Below, piece after piece: positions 16,319 through 23,864 of a DNA stretch of 64,000 bases (the first letter of the stretch is position 1; each line of letters starts with the position of its first letter). The position numbers and the translations under genes were made by a program. The notes beneath the pieces were generated by a model. That model had not been told where the DNA came from. It made no database searches and saw only the letters and a list, made by a program, of their open reading frames with translations. Source of the DNA: Peptoniphilus_A harei_B (GTDB taxonomy: Bacteria > Bacillota > Clostridia > Tissierellales > Peptoniphilaceae); contig JAWGHR010000005.1 of the NCBI GenBank assembly GCA_032560695.1, positions 1-64,000 of the forward strand. The letters are read 5' to 3'.

Positions 16319-17175
16319 TAAATATTGAAAGCATAAAGGGAAAGATCAGACATTTTTCAAATAATAATAATTTGAGTTCTCAAGAAATCCTTCAAATGTA
16401 CTTTTTTGAAAGATTTTTAGACAGACTTTCTAACTCACCTTACAGAGATAACTTTATTATTAAAGGAGGATTTTTAATTTCTTCATTAATAGGAATTGCA
16501 AACAGAACAACTATGGATATGGATACAACAGTTAAGGGAATTCCACTAAATGAAGAGAGTATCCAGAGAATTGTTGATGAAATATTGAGAACACCTGTAG
16601 ATGATGGGATAGAATTTGAAATCAAGTCCATAGAATATATAAGAGAAGATGACGATTATGAAAACTTTAGAGTATCCTTAATAGCAAGTGTAGGAAAAAC
16701 TAAAAATCCTATGAAGCTGGATATAACAACAGGCGACTTGATAACACCTAGAGAAATTGATTATTTTTACTCATGTATCTTTAGTGAGGAAAAAATAAAA
16801 TTATTGGCTTATCCAATAGAAACAATATTGGCAGAGAAATATGAAAGTATAATAAAGAGGAATATAGCTACAACAAGAATGAGAGATTTTTATGACTTGT
16901 ACATTCTATATTTGCTTAAAAAAGAGGAGATAGATTTCAAAAACCTTAGTCTAGCTATTGAAAGGACAGCAAAAAAGAGAAATAGTCTAGATATAATGTT
17001 AGAGTATAGAGAGATTTTAGATGATATAAGGGAAGATTCAAATCTAAAAACTTTGTGGGAGCTATATTTAAAAGAAAACAAGTACATTGGAGAATTAAGT
17101 TTTGACGAAGTTTTAGATGTAATTGAAGTTTTATCAAAGGAAATAAAAATAGAAAACTTTACAAATTCGCTTTAA
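16315..17175 (+). CDS. abiEii: AbiEii-family nucleotidyltransferase toxin
   Basis: This 286-residue protein is a DUF1814/AbiEii nucleotidyltransferase-like toxin. IIKGGFLIS (about residue 48) provides the GG loop, and RTTMDMDTTV (about 64-73) the paired acidic residues. The late helix EKYESIIKRN followed by TTRMRDFYDLYIL is the family's second signature. Such toxins transfer nucleotides, for example onto tRNA acceptor ends, and halt growth in phage-infected cells. The start is TTG 16315, overlapping the antitoxin stop by 4 bases, with AGAGGTG upstream. The last eight or nine codons lie within the right copy of the 30-bp direct repeat, so the reading frame ends inside operator-like DNA. Confidence 0.88.
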   Translation: MINIESIKGKIRHFSNNNNLSSQEILQMYFFERFLDRLSNSPYRDNFIIKGGFLISSLIGIANRTTMDMDTTVKGIPLNEESIQRIVDEILRTPVDDGIEFEIKSIEYIREDDDYENFRVSLIASVGKTKNPMKLDITTGDLITPREIDYFYSCIFSEEKIKLLAYPIETILAEKYESIIKRNIATTRMRDFYDLYILYLLKKEEIDFKNLSLAIERTAKKRNSLDIMLEYREILDDIREDSNLKTLWELYLKENKYIGELSFDEVLDVIEVLSKEIKIENFTNSL

Positions 17176-17178
17176 AAA
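17149..17178 (+). repeat. Right copy of 30-bp direct repeat bracketing abiE
   Basis: This is an exact copy of 15664-15693. It encodes the last residues of the toxin and continues into a second, degraded operator palindrome (TTTACA...TTGTAA, to about 17201) that lacks a recognisable -10. Confidence 0.9.
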
Positions 17179-17220
17179 TTAAAATTTAAAGCGAGATTGT
17201 AATATGAAAGAATTTAAAAG

Positions 17221-17250
17221 ACTCAGGTTCACTAAGAGCCTGAGTTTTTT
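17221..17250. terminator. Terminator between abiE and the convergent antiporter gene
   Basis: ACTCAGG (17221-17227) pairs with CCTGAGT (17239-17245), followed by T residues. The stem sequence is shared with the opuC terminator at 15612. A-rich sequence before it allows function on the minus strand too. Confidence 0.8.
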
Positions 17251-17260
17251 GTGTGCAAAT

Positions 17261-18565
17261 TTATTTAACTTTTTCCCTATAAAATTCTATAATAGAAAAG
17301 ATTGTATTAACCAGGACAATGTAGTGGTGGTAGAAGGAAAACAAAATTGCCCCAATAGGCCCTCCAACCATTTCAAGGGGGGTCCTGCCCGTTATGTTCC
17401 ATGGAATGTAAAGTGGAGTCATAATTGCAGAGTTCTCAAGATCAAGGGCCAACTTGTAGGAGTCCTTATAATTTTCCCTTGCCATCTCGTAGGTGATCAT
17501 AGTGGTCAAGGTTTGGTTGGCAGAAAAACCTGCAATTATAAAAGAAATAAAGGACATGACCACCATGTCGGGCAGCTTTTCAAACAAGATGTTTACATAT
17601 TTTTTCACAACTACTAAGAGGTCTGTGTGCTTGAAGAAACCAAAGTAGCCAGATGAAATCCCTACAATAAGTAGCATCTTTCTCATAGATAGAAGGCCGC
17701 CGCCATTTACTAGTGGTCCCACATCAGAGTCAATGTGAAAACCAAAAATCAAGGCCTTAAAAATTTCTCCAAGGCCAGCATCTTGGAAGATTATGGCAAA
17801 GAAGATAGAAATTATAATGGAGATTACCATGTTAATCCTAATGTCCACCTTAAATATAGCCAAGATGATTATGGAAAGAGTTGGGACAACCAAGAAGAAA
17901 TTAAAATTAAAAATGCTGGCAATGGACCTCAAACTTTGGGAATTTATCTCGGCATCAATTCCAAAATTAAAAATTTGAAAAGTGATTAGGGTCAAAACTA
18001 GGGGAATGACACAGGTCCTAAACATATTTTTTAAGTTTACATAGAGATCAGTCTTGGTAAGAGTTGCAACCAAGAGTGCTGATGTTGACATTGGAGATGA
18101 CCTGTCGCCAAAATAGCAGCCAGACAAAATTGCTCCGCCAGTGATATAGGGGTTGAAGTTCATGGCTGTTGAAATAGACATGGAAATTATGCCAGAAGTG
18201 GAAGCAGTACCAAGGCTTGTCCCAGTTAAGACTGAAATGGCAGAGTTAAAAATAAAAACTCCCACATAGAAAAACTTTGGGGCAATAAGCCCAGTCCCCT
18301 TATAAATTATGTAGGCAATAGTCCCAGATAATCGCCAAATACCTGTTATCATTCCAATTAACATAAAGACAAAAAGGATGGTCTTTGTGTCCAAGAGTCC
18401 CTCATAGACCATGTGAAAGATTTCTTTTAATTTATAATCTTTTATAAAGGCGTAAATTATTAGGAGAATCAAATTCATAAAGAGGGCAAGTACAATAGAT
18501 ATGTCAAAAATTATTGCCACAAATAGATTTATCATAAATAAAAATAAAATTAAAATTTCTAGCAT
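17261..18565 (-). CDS. nhaC: NhaC-family Na+/H+ antiporter
   Basis: This 434-residue protein has about eleven hydrophobic spans and the NhaC family block GGAILSGCYFGDRSSPMSTSALLVATLT, in which GDR-S-P lies in a transport helix. Later SANQTLTTMITYEMA and ENSAIMTPLYIPWNI also fit. It exchanges cytoplasmic Na+ (or carries an organic acid such as malate/lactate in MleN-type relatives) against protons. The length is slightly short of the usual 450-480 residues. AGGTGAAAG precedes the ATG. The gene stands alone, convergent with abiE. Confidence 0.85.
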   Translation of the reverse strand: MLEILILFLFMINLFVAIIFDISIVLALFMNLILLIIYAFIKDYKLKEIFHMVYEGLLDTKTILFVFMLIGMITGIWRLSGTIAYIIYKGTGLIAPKFFYVGVFIFNSAISVLTGTSLGTASTSGIISMSISTAMNFNPYITGGAILSGCYFGDRSSPMSTSALLVATLTKTDLYVNLKNMFRTCVIPLVLTLITFQIFNFGIDAEINSQSLRSIASIFNFNFFLVVPTLSIIILAIFKVDIRINMVISIIISIFFAIIFQDAGLGEIFKALIFGFHIDSDVGPLVNGGGLLSMRKMLLIVGISSGYFGFFKHTDLLVVVKKYVNILFEKLPDMVVMSFISFIIAGFSANQTLTTMITYEMARENYKDSYKLALDLENSAIMTPLYIPWNITGRTPLEMVGGPIGAILFSFYHHYIVLVNTIFSIIEFYREKVK

Positions 18566-18689
18566 CTTTCACCTCGCCCTTTCTTAACGATAACTTTACT
18601 CCCTCTATTTTATAATTAAGCCAAGACATCTTTCAAGATAATTTAGATAAATCTTAATAAATTTGAAAGACTTTTGCTCTTCTTTACTA

Positions 18690-18719
18690 TTGTAATTCTT
18701 GAAAAATTTACTATATAAT
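18690..18719 (+). promoter_or_regulatory. Promoter of the MacAB-like efflux operon
   Basis: TTGTAA (18690-18695), 18 nt, TATAAT (18714-18719), then GGAGGT 8 nt later. Confidence 0.5.
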
Positions 18720-18736
18720 TAAGCCTGGAGGTAGAA

Positions 18737-20857
18737 ATGAAGAAATTTTACACAAAAGCGAAAAACACCATACTTAAAAATAGAAGAAATAAAATCATAG
18801 CAGGAGGAGGTCTAGCTCTTATCTTGGCCCTAGCACTGGGACCAAAGCTTCTTGGCCTTGGTGGAGGAAAGTCAGAAGAAATTTCTGAGAACCAAGTCGT
18901 GACATTAAGGAGGGGGAGCGTGACCAACTCAGTCAGTGAAAAGGGAAAGGTAGTTCCATCAAACTCTGTGGAAGTCTTTTCTGAAAAAGCCCTGCCAGTC
19001 ACTGAAATAAATGTAAAAGTTGGCGACCAGGTGAAGAAGGGCGACATAATTGCCAAGCTTGACTCATCCAGCATAGAGCAACAACTGAGGTCCAGAAAGG
19101 CACAAAAGGCAGCCACAGACAAAAATCTGTCGGCACAAATTTCTGCTGCCAAGAAGAGACTTTCTGAAGCAGTGACTGGTCAAAAGTCTGGCAAGAGTCC
19201 TGCCCTTGTTGCAGCTGAAACTTCCCTAACCCAAGCCATGGACCAATATCTTGCTGCAGAGAAGTCCTACAATGACTTCAAGAGGAGCATTGATGAGAGA
19301 TATAACCAAGGCCTTGTGTCAGAAAAAGGGACAAGAGAAAATCTTGCCTACCAAGAGGAAGCCACAGACCTAAGATACAAGCAATTGGTTGAAGACTTAA
19401 ACAAGAACAGGGACAAGATTTCTGAGAACAGGTCCCTAGCCTATGATGCATCTAGGTCCAAGGATTACTTACAAGCTGATTTAGACAATGCCAAGAGAAG
19501 ACTTACAGAAATTGGAATTGAAATCTCTGAGATTCAGGGCAAAATAACTGAAAAGCAAGGAGAACTTGTAGGTGGAGGAAAGCAAAATATCCAAAACCTT
19601 CCTAAAAATAATAATTCAAATTCAGAAAATAAGAGCATAAACGCAGGTACACTTGAAAGCAAAATTGTGGAGAATACTACAAGTGGGAAAAACATTGATT
19701 CGGCAAAAGTTCAAAGAGAAATCGAGAACTTAAAAGATCAAATCAAATCCCTAACAAGAGAACAAGCCGAAACAGAAATCCTAATTGGAAAAATTTCTGA
19801 AGACCTAGCCACTGCTAAGGCTGACGAACAAAAATACCAAGCCGAAGCCGAAGCCCTAGAAAAAGAAGTGGAAGGCCAAGCAAAACAAGTGGAATCCACA
19901 AGCCTTGAAGTGAGAAAGGCAAAGGAAGACCTCTACGCCGATGCCGACAAGGCCCTAAAGGCAAGGAAATCACGTGATGACGAATTAAAAACTTTGGCAC
20001 AAAATCTAGAAACAGCAAAGAACAATTACGAAAGTGCCAAGAAAAACCTAGAATCAACAAAAATCCAAGTTGCCAATGAGATCTCTGGCCTAAGGGACAA
20101 CCTAAAGACAACTCAGGCAGGAGCCAACAATCTTGACAATGTAGAAATCGAAAACCTAAGCCAAGAACTTGAAAAAGTTATGATAAAGGCACCGGCAGAT
20201 GGAACTGTGACAGAAGTCCCAGCCAAGGAAGGTCAAGTCCCAACAGGCTACCTTGCCAAGATCGAAACTATTGACAAGCTTAGGATAGAATCCCAAATAA
20301 AGGAATACGACAAGAACTCCATCTCCGTGGGGACACAAGTTGAAATCACATCAGATTCTCTTGTGGGAGAAGTCTACAAGGGCAAGGTAATCTCCATTGA
20401 CCCAGCACCTATGCCAGTATCCCAAGACAACAAATCTGGCGAAGTCCTCTATAAGACTGTAATAGAAATAGAAGAAGGCCAAGAAGAAAAATTTGCCCCA
20501 GGCATGACACTTAGGGTTAAATACATCATTAGCCAGGAAGAAAATACCTTCAAGGTGCCAAGTGATGCCATCTTCGAAAGAGAAAACAAGTCCTATGTCC
20601 TTGCCCTAAAAGACTTAGGCAAAGACAAATATCAAATCGAAAAAGTTGAGGTAACAAGAGGACTAGAAAATGATGCAGAAACTGCAATCAAGTCCAAAAA
20701 CCTAAAAGAAGGCGACAAGGTGCTTGCATCATCAGGAGGCTATGGAGAGGGCAGCCAAGTTAAACTTATGAGGGACCCAAACTCCAAAGAAAGTGAAGGA
20801 ACTGAAAAAAGTGTAGACGCCAGCACTGCAGAAGCCGGGGGAGTTATAATAAAATGA
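18737..20857 (+). CDS. MacA/HlyD-like membrane-fusion protein with long coiled coil
   Basis: This 706-residue protein is a periplasmic-adaptor-type subunit adapted to a Gram-positive envelope. A single membrane span lies at residues 21-44. A lipoyl half follows (EKALPVTEINVKVGDQVKKGDIIAKLD, about 75-105), then a very long alpha-helical coiled coil (about 110-475, rich in Ala/Glu/Lys), then the second lipoyl half (MIKAPADGTVTEVPAKEGQVP) and a beta-barrel domain (VGTQVEITSDSLVG). The coiled coil is far longer than in E. coli MacA. It presumably helps the adjacent ATPase and permease move peptides, lipids or toxic compounds across the wall. The next gene overlaps by 4 bases (ATGA). Confidence 0.85.
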   Translation: MKKFYTKAKNTILKNRRNKIIAGGGLALILALALGPKLLGLGGGKSEEISENQVVTLRRGSVTNSVSEKGKVVPSNSVEVFSEKALPVTEINVKVGDQVKKGDIIAKLDSSSIEQQLRSRKAQKAATDKNLSAQISAAKKRLSEAVTGQKSGKSPALVAAETSLTQAMDQYLAAEKSYNDFKRSIDERYNQGLVSEKGTRENLAYQEEATDLRYKQLVEDLNKNRDKISENRSLAYDASRSKDYLQADLDNAKRRLTEIGIEISEIQGKITEKQGELVGGGKQNIQNLPKNNNSNSENKSINAGTLESKIVENTTSGKNIDSAKVQREIENLKDQIKSLTREQAETEILIGKISEDLATAKADEQKYQAEAEALEKEVEGQAKQVESTSLEVRKAKEDLYADADKALKARKSRDDELKTLAQNLETAKNNYESAKKNLESTKIQVANEISGLRDNLKTTQAGANNLDNVEIENLSQELEKVMIKAPADGTVTEVPAKEGQVPTGYLAKIETIDKLRIESQIKEYDKNSISVGTQVEITSDSLVGEVYKGKVISIDPAPMPVSQDNKSGEVLYKTVIEIEEGQEEKFAPGMTLRVKYIISQEENTFKVPSDAIFERENKSYVLALKDLGKDKYQIEKVEVTRGLENDAETAIKSKNLKEGDKVLASSGGYGEGSQVKLMRDPNSKESEGTEKSVDASTAEAGGVIIK

Positions 20858-21537
20858 CAGGTAAGCTTATAAAAATGGAGGACATAAAAAAGTCCTTTAA
20901 TATAGGAAAAGAAAACGAATTGGAAATCCTCCACGGCATAAACTTTGAAGTAAATGATGGCGACTTCGTGTCCGTTGTGGGCCAATCAGGATCAGGCAAG
21001 TCCACTCTTATGAACATCATTGGACTCCTAGATAGGCAGACCTCAGGCTACTACGAGTTAAACGGAGTTGACATCTCCAGCCTAAAGGACAGCGAACTAT
21101 CAGCCTATAGGTCCAAAAAAATTGGCTTTGTCTTCCAAAACTTCAACCTAATACCCAGGTCCAATGCCAAAAAAAACGTAGAACTTCCCATGACCTACGC
21201 AGGAGTGGGGAAAAAAGAAAGAGCTGAAAGAGCAGAGAGACTTCTTGAAATAGTGGAGATGAAGGACAGGATGGACCATCTTCCCAACGAGCTATCAGGT
21301 GGCCAAAAGCAGAGAGTTGCCATAGCAAGATCCATGGCAAATAACCCCGACATTATCTTGGCAGACGAGCCAACGGGAGCCTTGGACTCCAAGACTGGTA
21401 GGAATGTAATGGATCTCTTCCACAAACTCAACAAAGAAGATAAGAGGACCATAATCATCATCACCCACAACATGGAACTCGCAAAGGAAGCTGGCAGGAT
21501 CTACAAGATGACAGATGGACTTTTGGAGGAGATTTAA
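20854..21537 (+). CDS. MacB/LolD-type ABC transporter ATP-binding protein
   Basis: This 227-residue ATPase has Walker A GQSGSGKST (residues 43-51), LSGGQ (147-151), Walker B with DEPTGALDSKTG (171-182) and the switch region ITHN. The full-length signature HLPNELSGGQKQRVAIARS is typical of the MacB/LolD/FtsE group. It supplies ATP hydrolysis to the FtsX-like permease encoded next. Both ends overlap neighbouring genes by 1-4 bases, so the three proteins are made together. Confidence 0.93.
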   Translation: MTGKLIKMEDIKKSFNIGKENELEILHGINFEVNDGDFVSVVGQSGSGKSTLMNIIGLLDRQTSGYYELNGVDISSLKDSELSAYRSKKIGFVFQNFNLIPRSNAKKNVELPMTYAGVGKKERAERAERLLEIVEMKDRMDHLPNELSGGQKQRVAIARSMANNPDIILADEPTGALDSKTGRNVMDLFHKLNKEDKRTIIIITHNMELAKEAGRIYKMTDGLLEEI

Positions 21538-22790
21538 TGGATATACTAGAAACAATAAAACTCTCCCTAGAGGGACTGAGGTCCAACAAACTCAGGTCCT
21601 TTTTGACCATGTTGGGGATAATAATCGGTATAGGATCAGTAATTGGCATTACAACCATAGGAGATGCCCTTACCAAGTCAGTCAACAAGGCCTTTGACTC
21701 CATAGCCAACACAGCAGTACAAATTTATGTGAAGCCAAAAAACTCTGACTACGATGGGGGAGAACTTAGCGAGTCTGATTACTTCTCAGAAAATATAATA
21801 AACTATTTAGAAGGGCAAAGAGGAAGAACCATTGACCAGCTAATCTACCATGGAGCCAGTGGCCAAGGCTACGTCAAAGAAGGCAGAAAGAAGGAACCAG
21901 TATCCATAGTTTCCACATCAGAGGGCGAAAAAGATATCTTCAAGCTCAAGATGCTTGCCGGCAGGTTCTTAAATGACGGAGATGTGGCAAGGGGCAAGTC
22001 TGTAGCAGTAATATCAGACAGGGTCCTTGAAGAAGTCTACAAGGTACCAGCACCAGAAGCCTTGGGGCAAGAAGTAAAGATAGACGTCAATGGCAAGCTC
22101 CTAGTTGCCACAATAATTGGAGTCTATGAATACGAAGAGATGTCAATCATGGGCCAATCTCTTAACGGATCCAGCTCATCCCTTTACATCCCAAGGACAA
22201 CAGGAGACAGAGAACTTTTGACAGAGCCAAGGGAATCCTACTACGACATCTCCATGACATTAACAAATCCCGACACCATAGAAGAAGATGCCAAGGCCCT
22301 TGTAGATGACTTAAATGAAAAATTTTACAAGGACAATCCTCGAGCAGAAGTTGCCCATTTCTCAGCCAAGAGCCAAATATCACAAATGAACTCAGCTATG
22401 GGGTCTATCCAAATTGCCATAGGAGCCATTGCAGCCATCTCACTTTTAGTAGGAGGCATTGGAGTGATGAACATCCTCCTCGTGTCAGTGACAGAGAGGA
22501 CCAAGGAAATTGGAATTAGAAAGGCTCTGGGAGCAACAAGGGGCGATATAAGAAAGCAATTTATCATCGAGTCCGTGATAATTTGCATTATCGGAGGAGT
22601 CTTTGGCATAATACTGGGGACCATAATAGGCCTAATTGGGTCCAAACTTTTGGAATTCCAAACCCTTCCATCACTAGGATCTATTGCAGTAGCAGTGGGC
22701 TTCTCCATGCTAATAGGAATCTTCTTTGGCTACTACCCAGCCAACAAGGCAGCCAAGCTAGATCCAATCGAAGCCTTGAGGTACGAATAA
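21537..22790 (+). CDS. MacB-type ABC transporter permease
   Basis: This 417-residue protein has the MacB architecture. TM1 follows the elbow LSLEGLRSNKLRSFLTMLGIIIGIGSVI. A large extracytoplasmic MacB core domain covers about residues 45-270. Three spans follow, with VTERTKEIGIRKALGATRGDI, the FtsX-family coupling loop, and the C-terminus KLDPIEALRYE. It works by mechanotransmission with the adaptor protein rather than by a transmembrane channel. It is the last gene of the operon; a terminator follows at 22848. Confidence 0.93.
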   Translation: MDILETIKLSLEGLRSNKLRSFLTMLGIIIGIGSVIGITTIGDALTKSVNKAFDSIANTAVQIYVKPKNSDYDGGELSESDYFSENIINYLEGQRGRTIDQLIYHGASGQGYVKEGRKKEPVSIVSTSEGEKDIFKLKMLAGRFLNDGDVARGKSVAVISDRVLEEVYKVPAPEALGQEVKIDVNGKLLVATIIGVYEYEEMSIMGQSLNGSSSSLYIPRTTGDRELLTEPRESYYDISMTLTNPDTIEEDAKALVDDLNEKFYKDNPRAEVAHFSAKSQISQMNSAMGSIQIAIGAIAAISLLVGGIGVMNILLVSVTERTKEIGIRKALGATRGDIRKQFIIESVIICIIGGVFGIILGTIIGLIGSKLLEFQTLPSLGSIAVAVGFSMLIGIFFGYYPANKAAKLDPIEALRYE

Positions 22791-22847
22791 GATGTAAGAA
22801 ATTGGAAGTTTATAAAGAACAATTAAATAGACTATATAATAGAAGGA

Positions 22848-22875
22848 AAGCACTGTCGAAAGGCAGTGCTTTTTG
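22848..22875 (+). terminator. Terminator of the efflux operon
   Basis: AAGCACTG (22848-22855) pairs with CAGTGCTT (22864-22871), followed by a short T run. Confidence 0.85.
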
Positions 22876-22877
22876 CT

Positions 22878-22918
22878 TGACCTACCTACAATTTGCGTAG
22901 CAAATTGTAGGTAGGTCA
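22878..22918. repeat. Perfect 19-bp inverted repeat with 3-nt loop
   Basis: Arm TGACCTACCTACAATTTGC (22878-22896), loop GTA, and its exact complement at 22900-22918. There is no T tract. GC-richer, hairpin-forming DNA continues to about 22978 (CATCTG/CAGATG and GAAG/CTTC pairs). It looks like a structured intergenic element rather than a terminator. Confidence 0.85.
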
Positions 22919-23012
22919 GGTGAACCATCTGCCAAAGAGAAGAAGCGAAGCGAACTTCGATTTGCATCAGATGTCTGCTCATGCCTAAAAGATTAAGGGG
23001 TAAATTAATTAT

Positions 23013-23200
23013 GAACTTGTGACCTCTTATGAACTTGTGACTTTTTATAAGGCTATAAAGTCTTATGGCTTTGTAAAAACTTGTGAAGCTATAACAAAAT
23101 GTGGGCTCACAAAAAGCTATAGACTTGTTGAAAAATATAAGCTTGTAAAAATCTATAGACATGTAGAAAACTTTTTCTCAATAAAAAGTATTTATATAAT
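23013..23200 (+). repeat. Degenerate 18-bp tandem array, about 10 units
   Basis: The sequence repeats every 18 bases with rough pattern AAA-nnn-TAT-nnn-CTT-GTA. In one frame every unit reads K/T-x-Y/C-x-x-V/I. The same hexad pattern is encoded on the minus strand by the 18-bp array at the right edge of the window. There is no ribosome-binding site, and the longest frame (about 68 codons) is probably not a gene. The rest of 22791-23864 holds AT-rich DNA with a 16-bp palindrome at 23313, an inverted repeat at 23624-23669 and a promoter at 23763; I see no protein gene. Confidence 0.7.
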
Positions 23201-23312
23201 AGAAGAAATATTACAAAAGTTTTAAGTAGCATTTAACTCACAAAAGATGAGTGAGGACAAATTACTTGTAGAAATAAAATAAAAAATATCAAATTAAAAT
23301 AAGAATACAAAT

Positions 23313-23328
23313 ATTACAGGCCTGTAAT
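23313..23328. promoter_or_regulatory. Perfect 16-bp palindrome
   Basis: ATTACAGGCCTGTAAT lies in otherwise AT-rich DNA 540 bp upstream of the giant adhesin. It could be a binding site for a dimeric regulator. No assignment is possible. Confidence 0.3.
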
Positions 23329-23762
23329 TTAAAAAAAGAAGATCAAGAAATAAATAAAAAAATTAAATAGTTAAGAAATGGCAAAAATATATAATTGTAT
23401 ATTAGTAGAGAGGAAAAATTATACATAAAATTAATAGAAATTATAAAAATAAAATCACAAGCCCATAGATATAGACTTAAAACCAATGGATTCTACTAGA
23501 TAAAGGAAAAAAAGTTAAAAAAACGAAATTTTCTTCATAATTAAAATTGTATAAAAAAATACAATAAATTATACCTTTATGATAGATATATAAATATTTA
23601 AAAATAATTAAATCTATGAAAACGCTATAAATAGCCACCGTTACACTATTGTTACAATTTATTTATAGCATTTATATTATACATATAAAACCACTGCTTT
23701 TTAAATATTTCAAAAAATGACTAAATTAAGCCAGTGGAGAGGAATAAAATTAAAAAAAGGTA

Positions 23763-23791
23763 TTGATAAGTGAGAATTGTTGTATTAAAAT
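23763..23791 (+). promoter_or_regulatory. Candidate promoter of the giant adhesin gene
   Basis: TTGATA (23763-23768), 17 nt, TAAAAT (23786-23791). The leader then contains a hairpin TACTAG/CTAGTA just before the AGGAGA ribosome-binding site. An inverted repeat GCTATAAAT/ATTTATAGC (23624-23632/23661-23669) lies upstream. Confidence 0.45.
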
Positions 23792-23864
23792 ATACATAAC
23801 ATTACTAGAGAATTACATTTTCCTAGTATGGACTTAAAATGATTGAAAGAATAGGAGAAAGAAA

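Noticed and set aside
22878..22918. Rho-independent terminator
   Set aside because: The stem is perfect but no T tract follows, and a true terminator lies 7 bp upstream.
22758..23162. 134-codon minus-strand gene
   Set aside because: It crosses the end of the permease gene, a terminator, the 19-bp hairpin and the 18-bp array; it is best explained by these elements.
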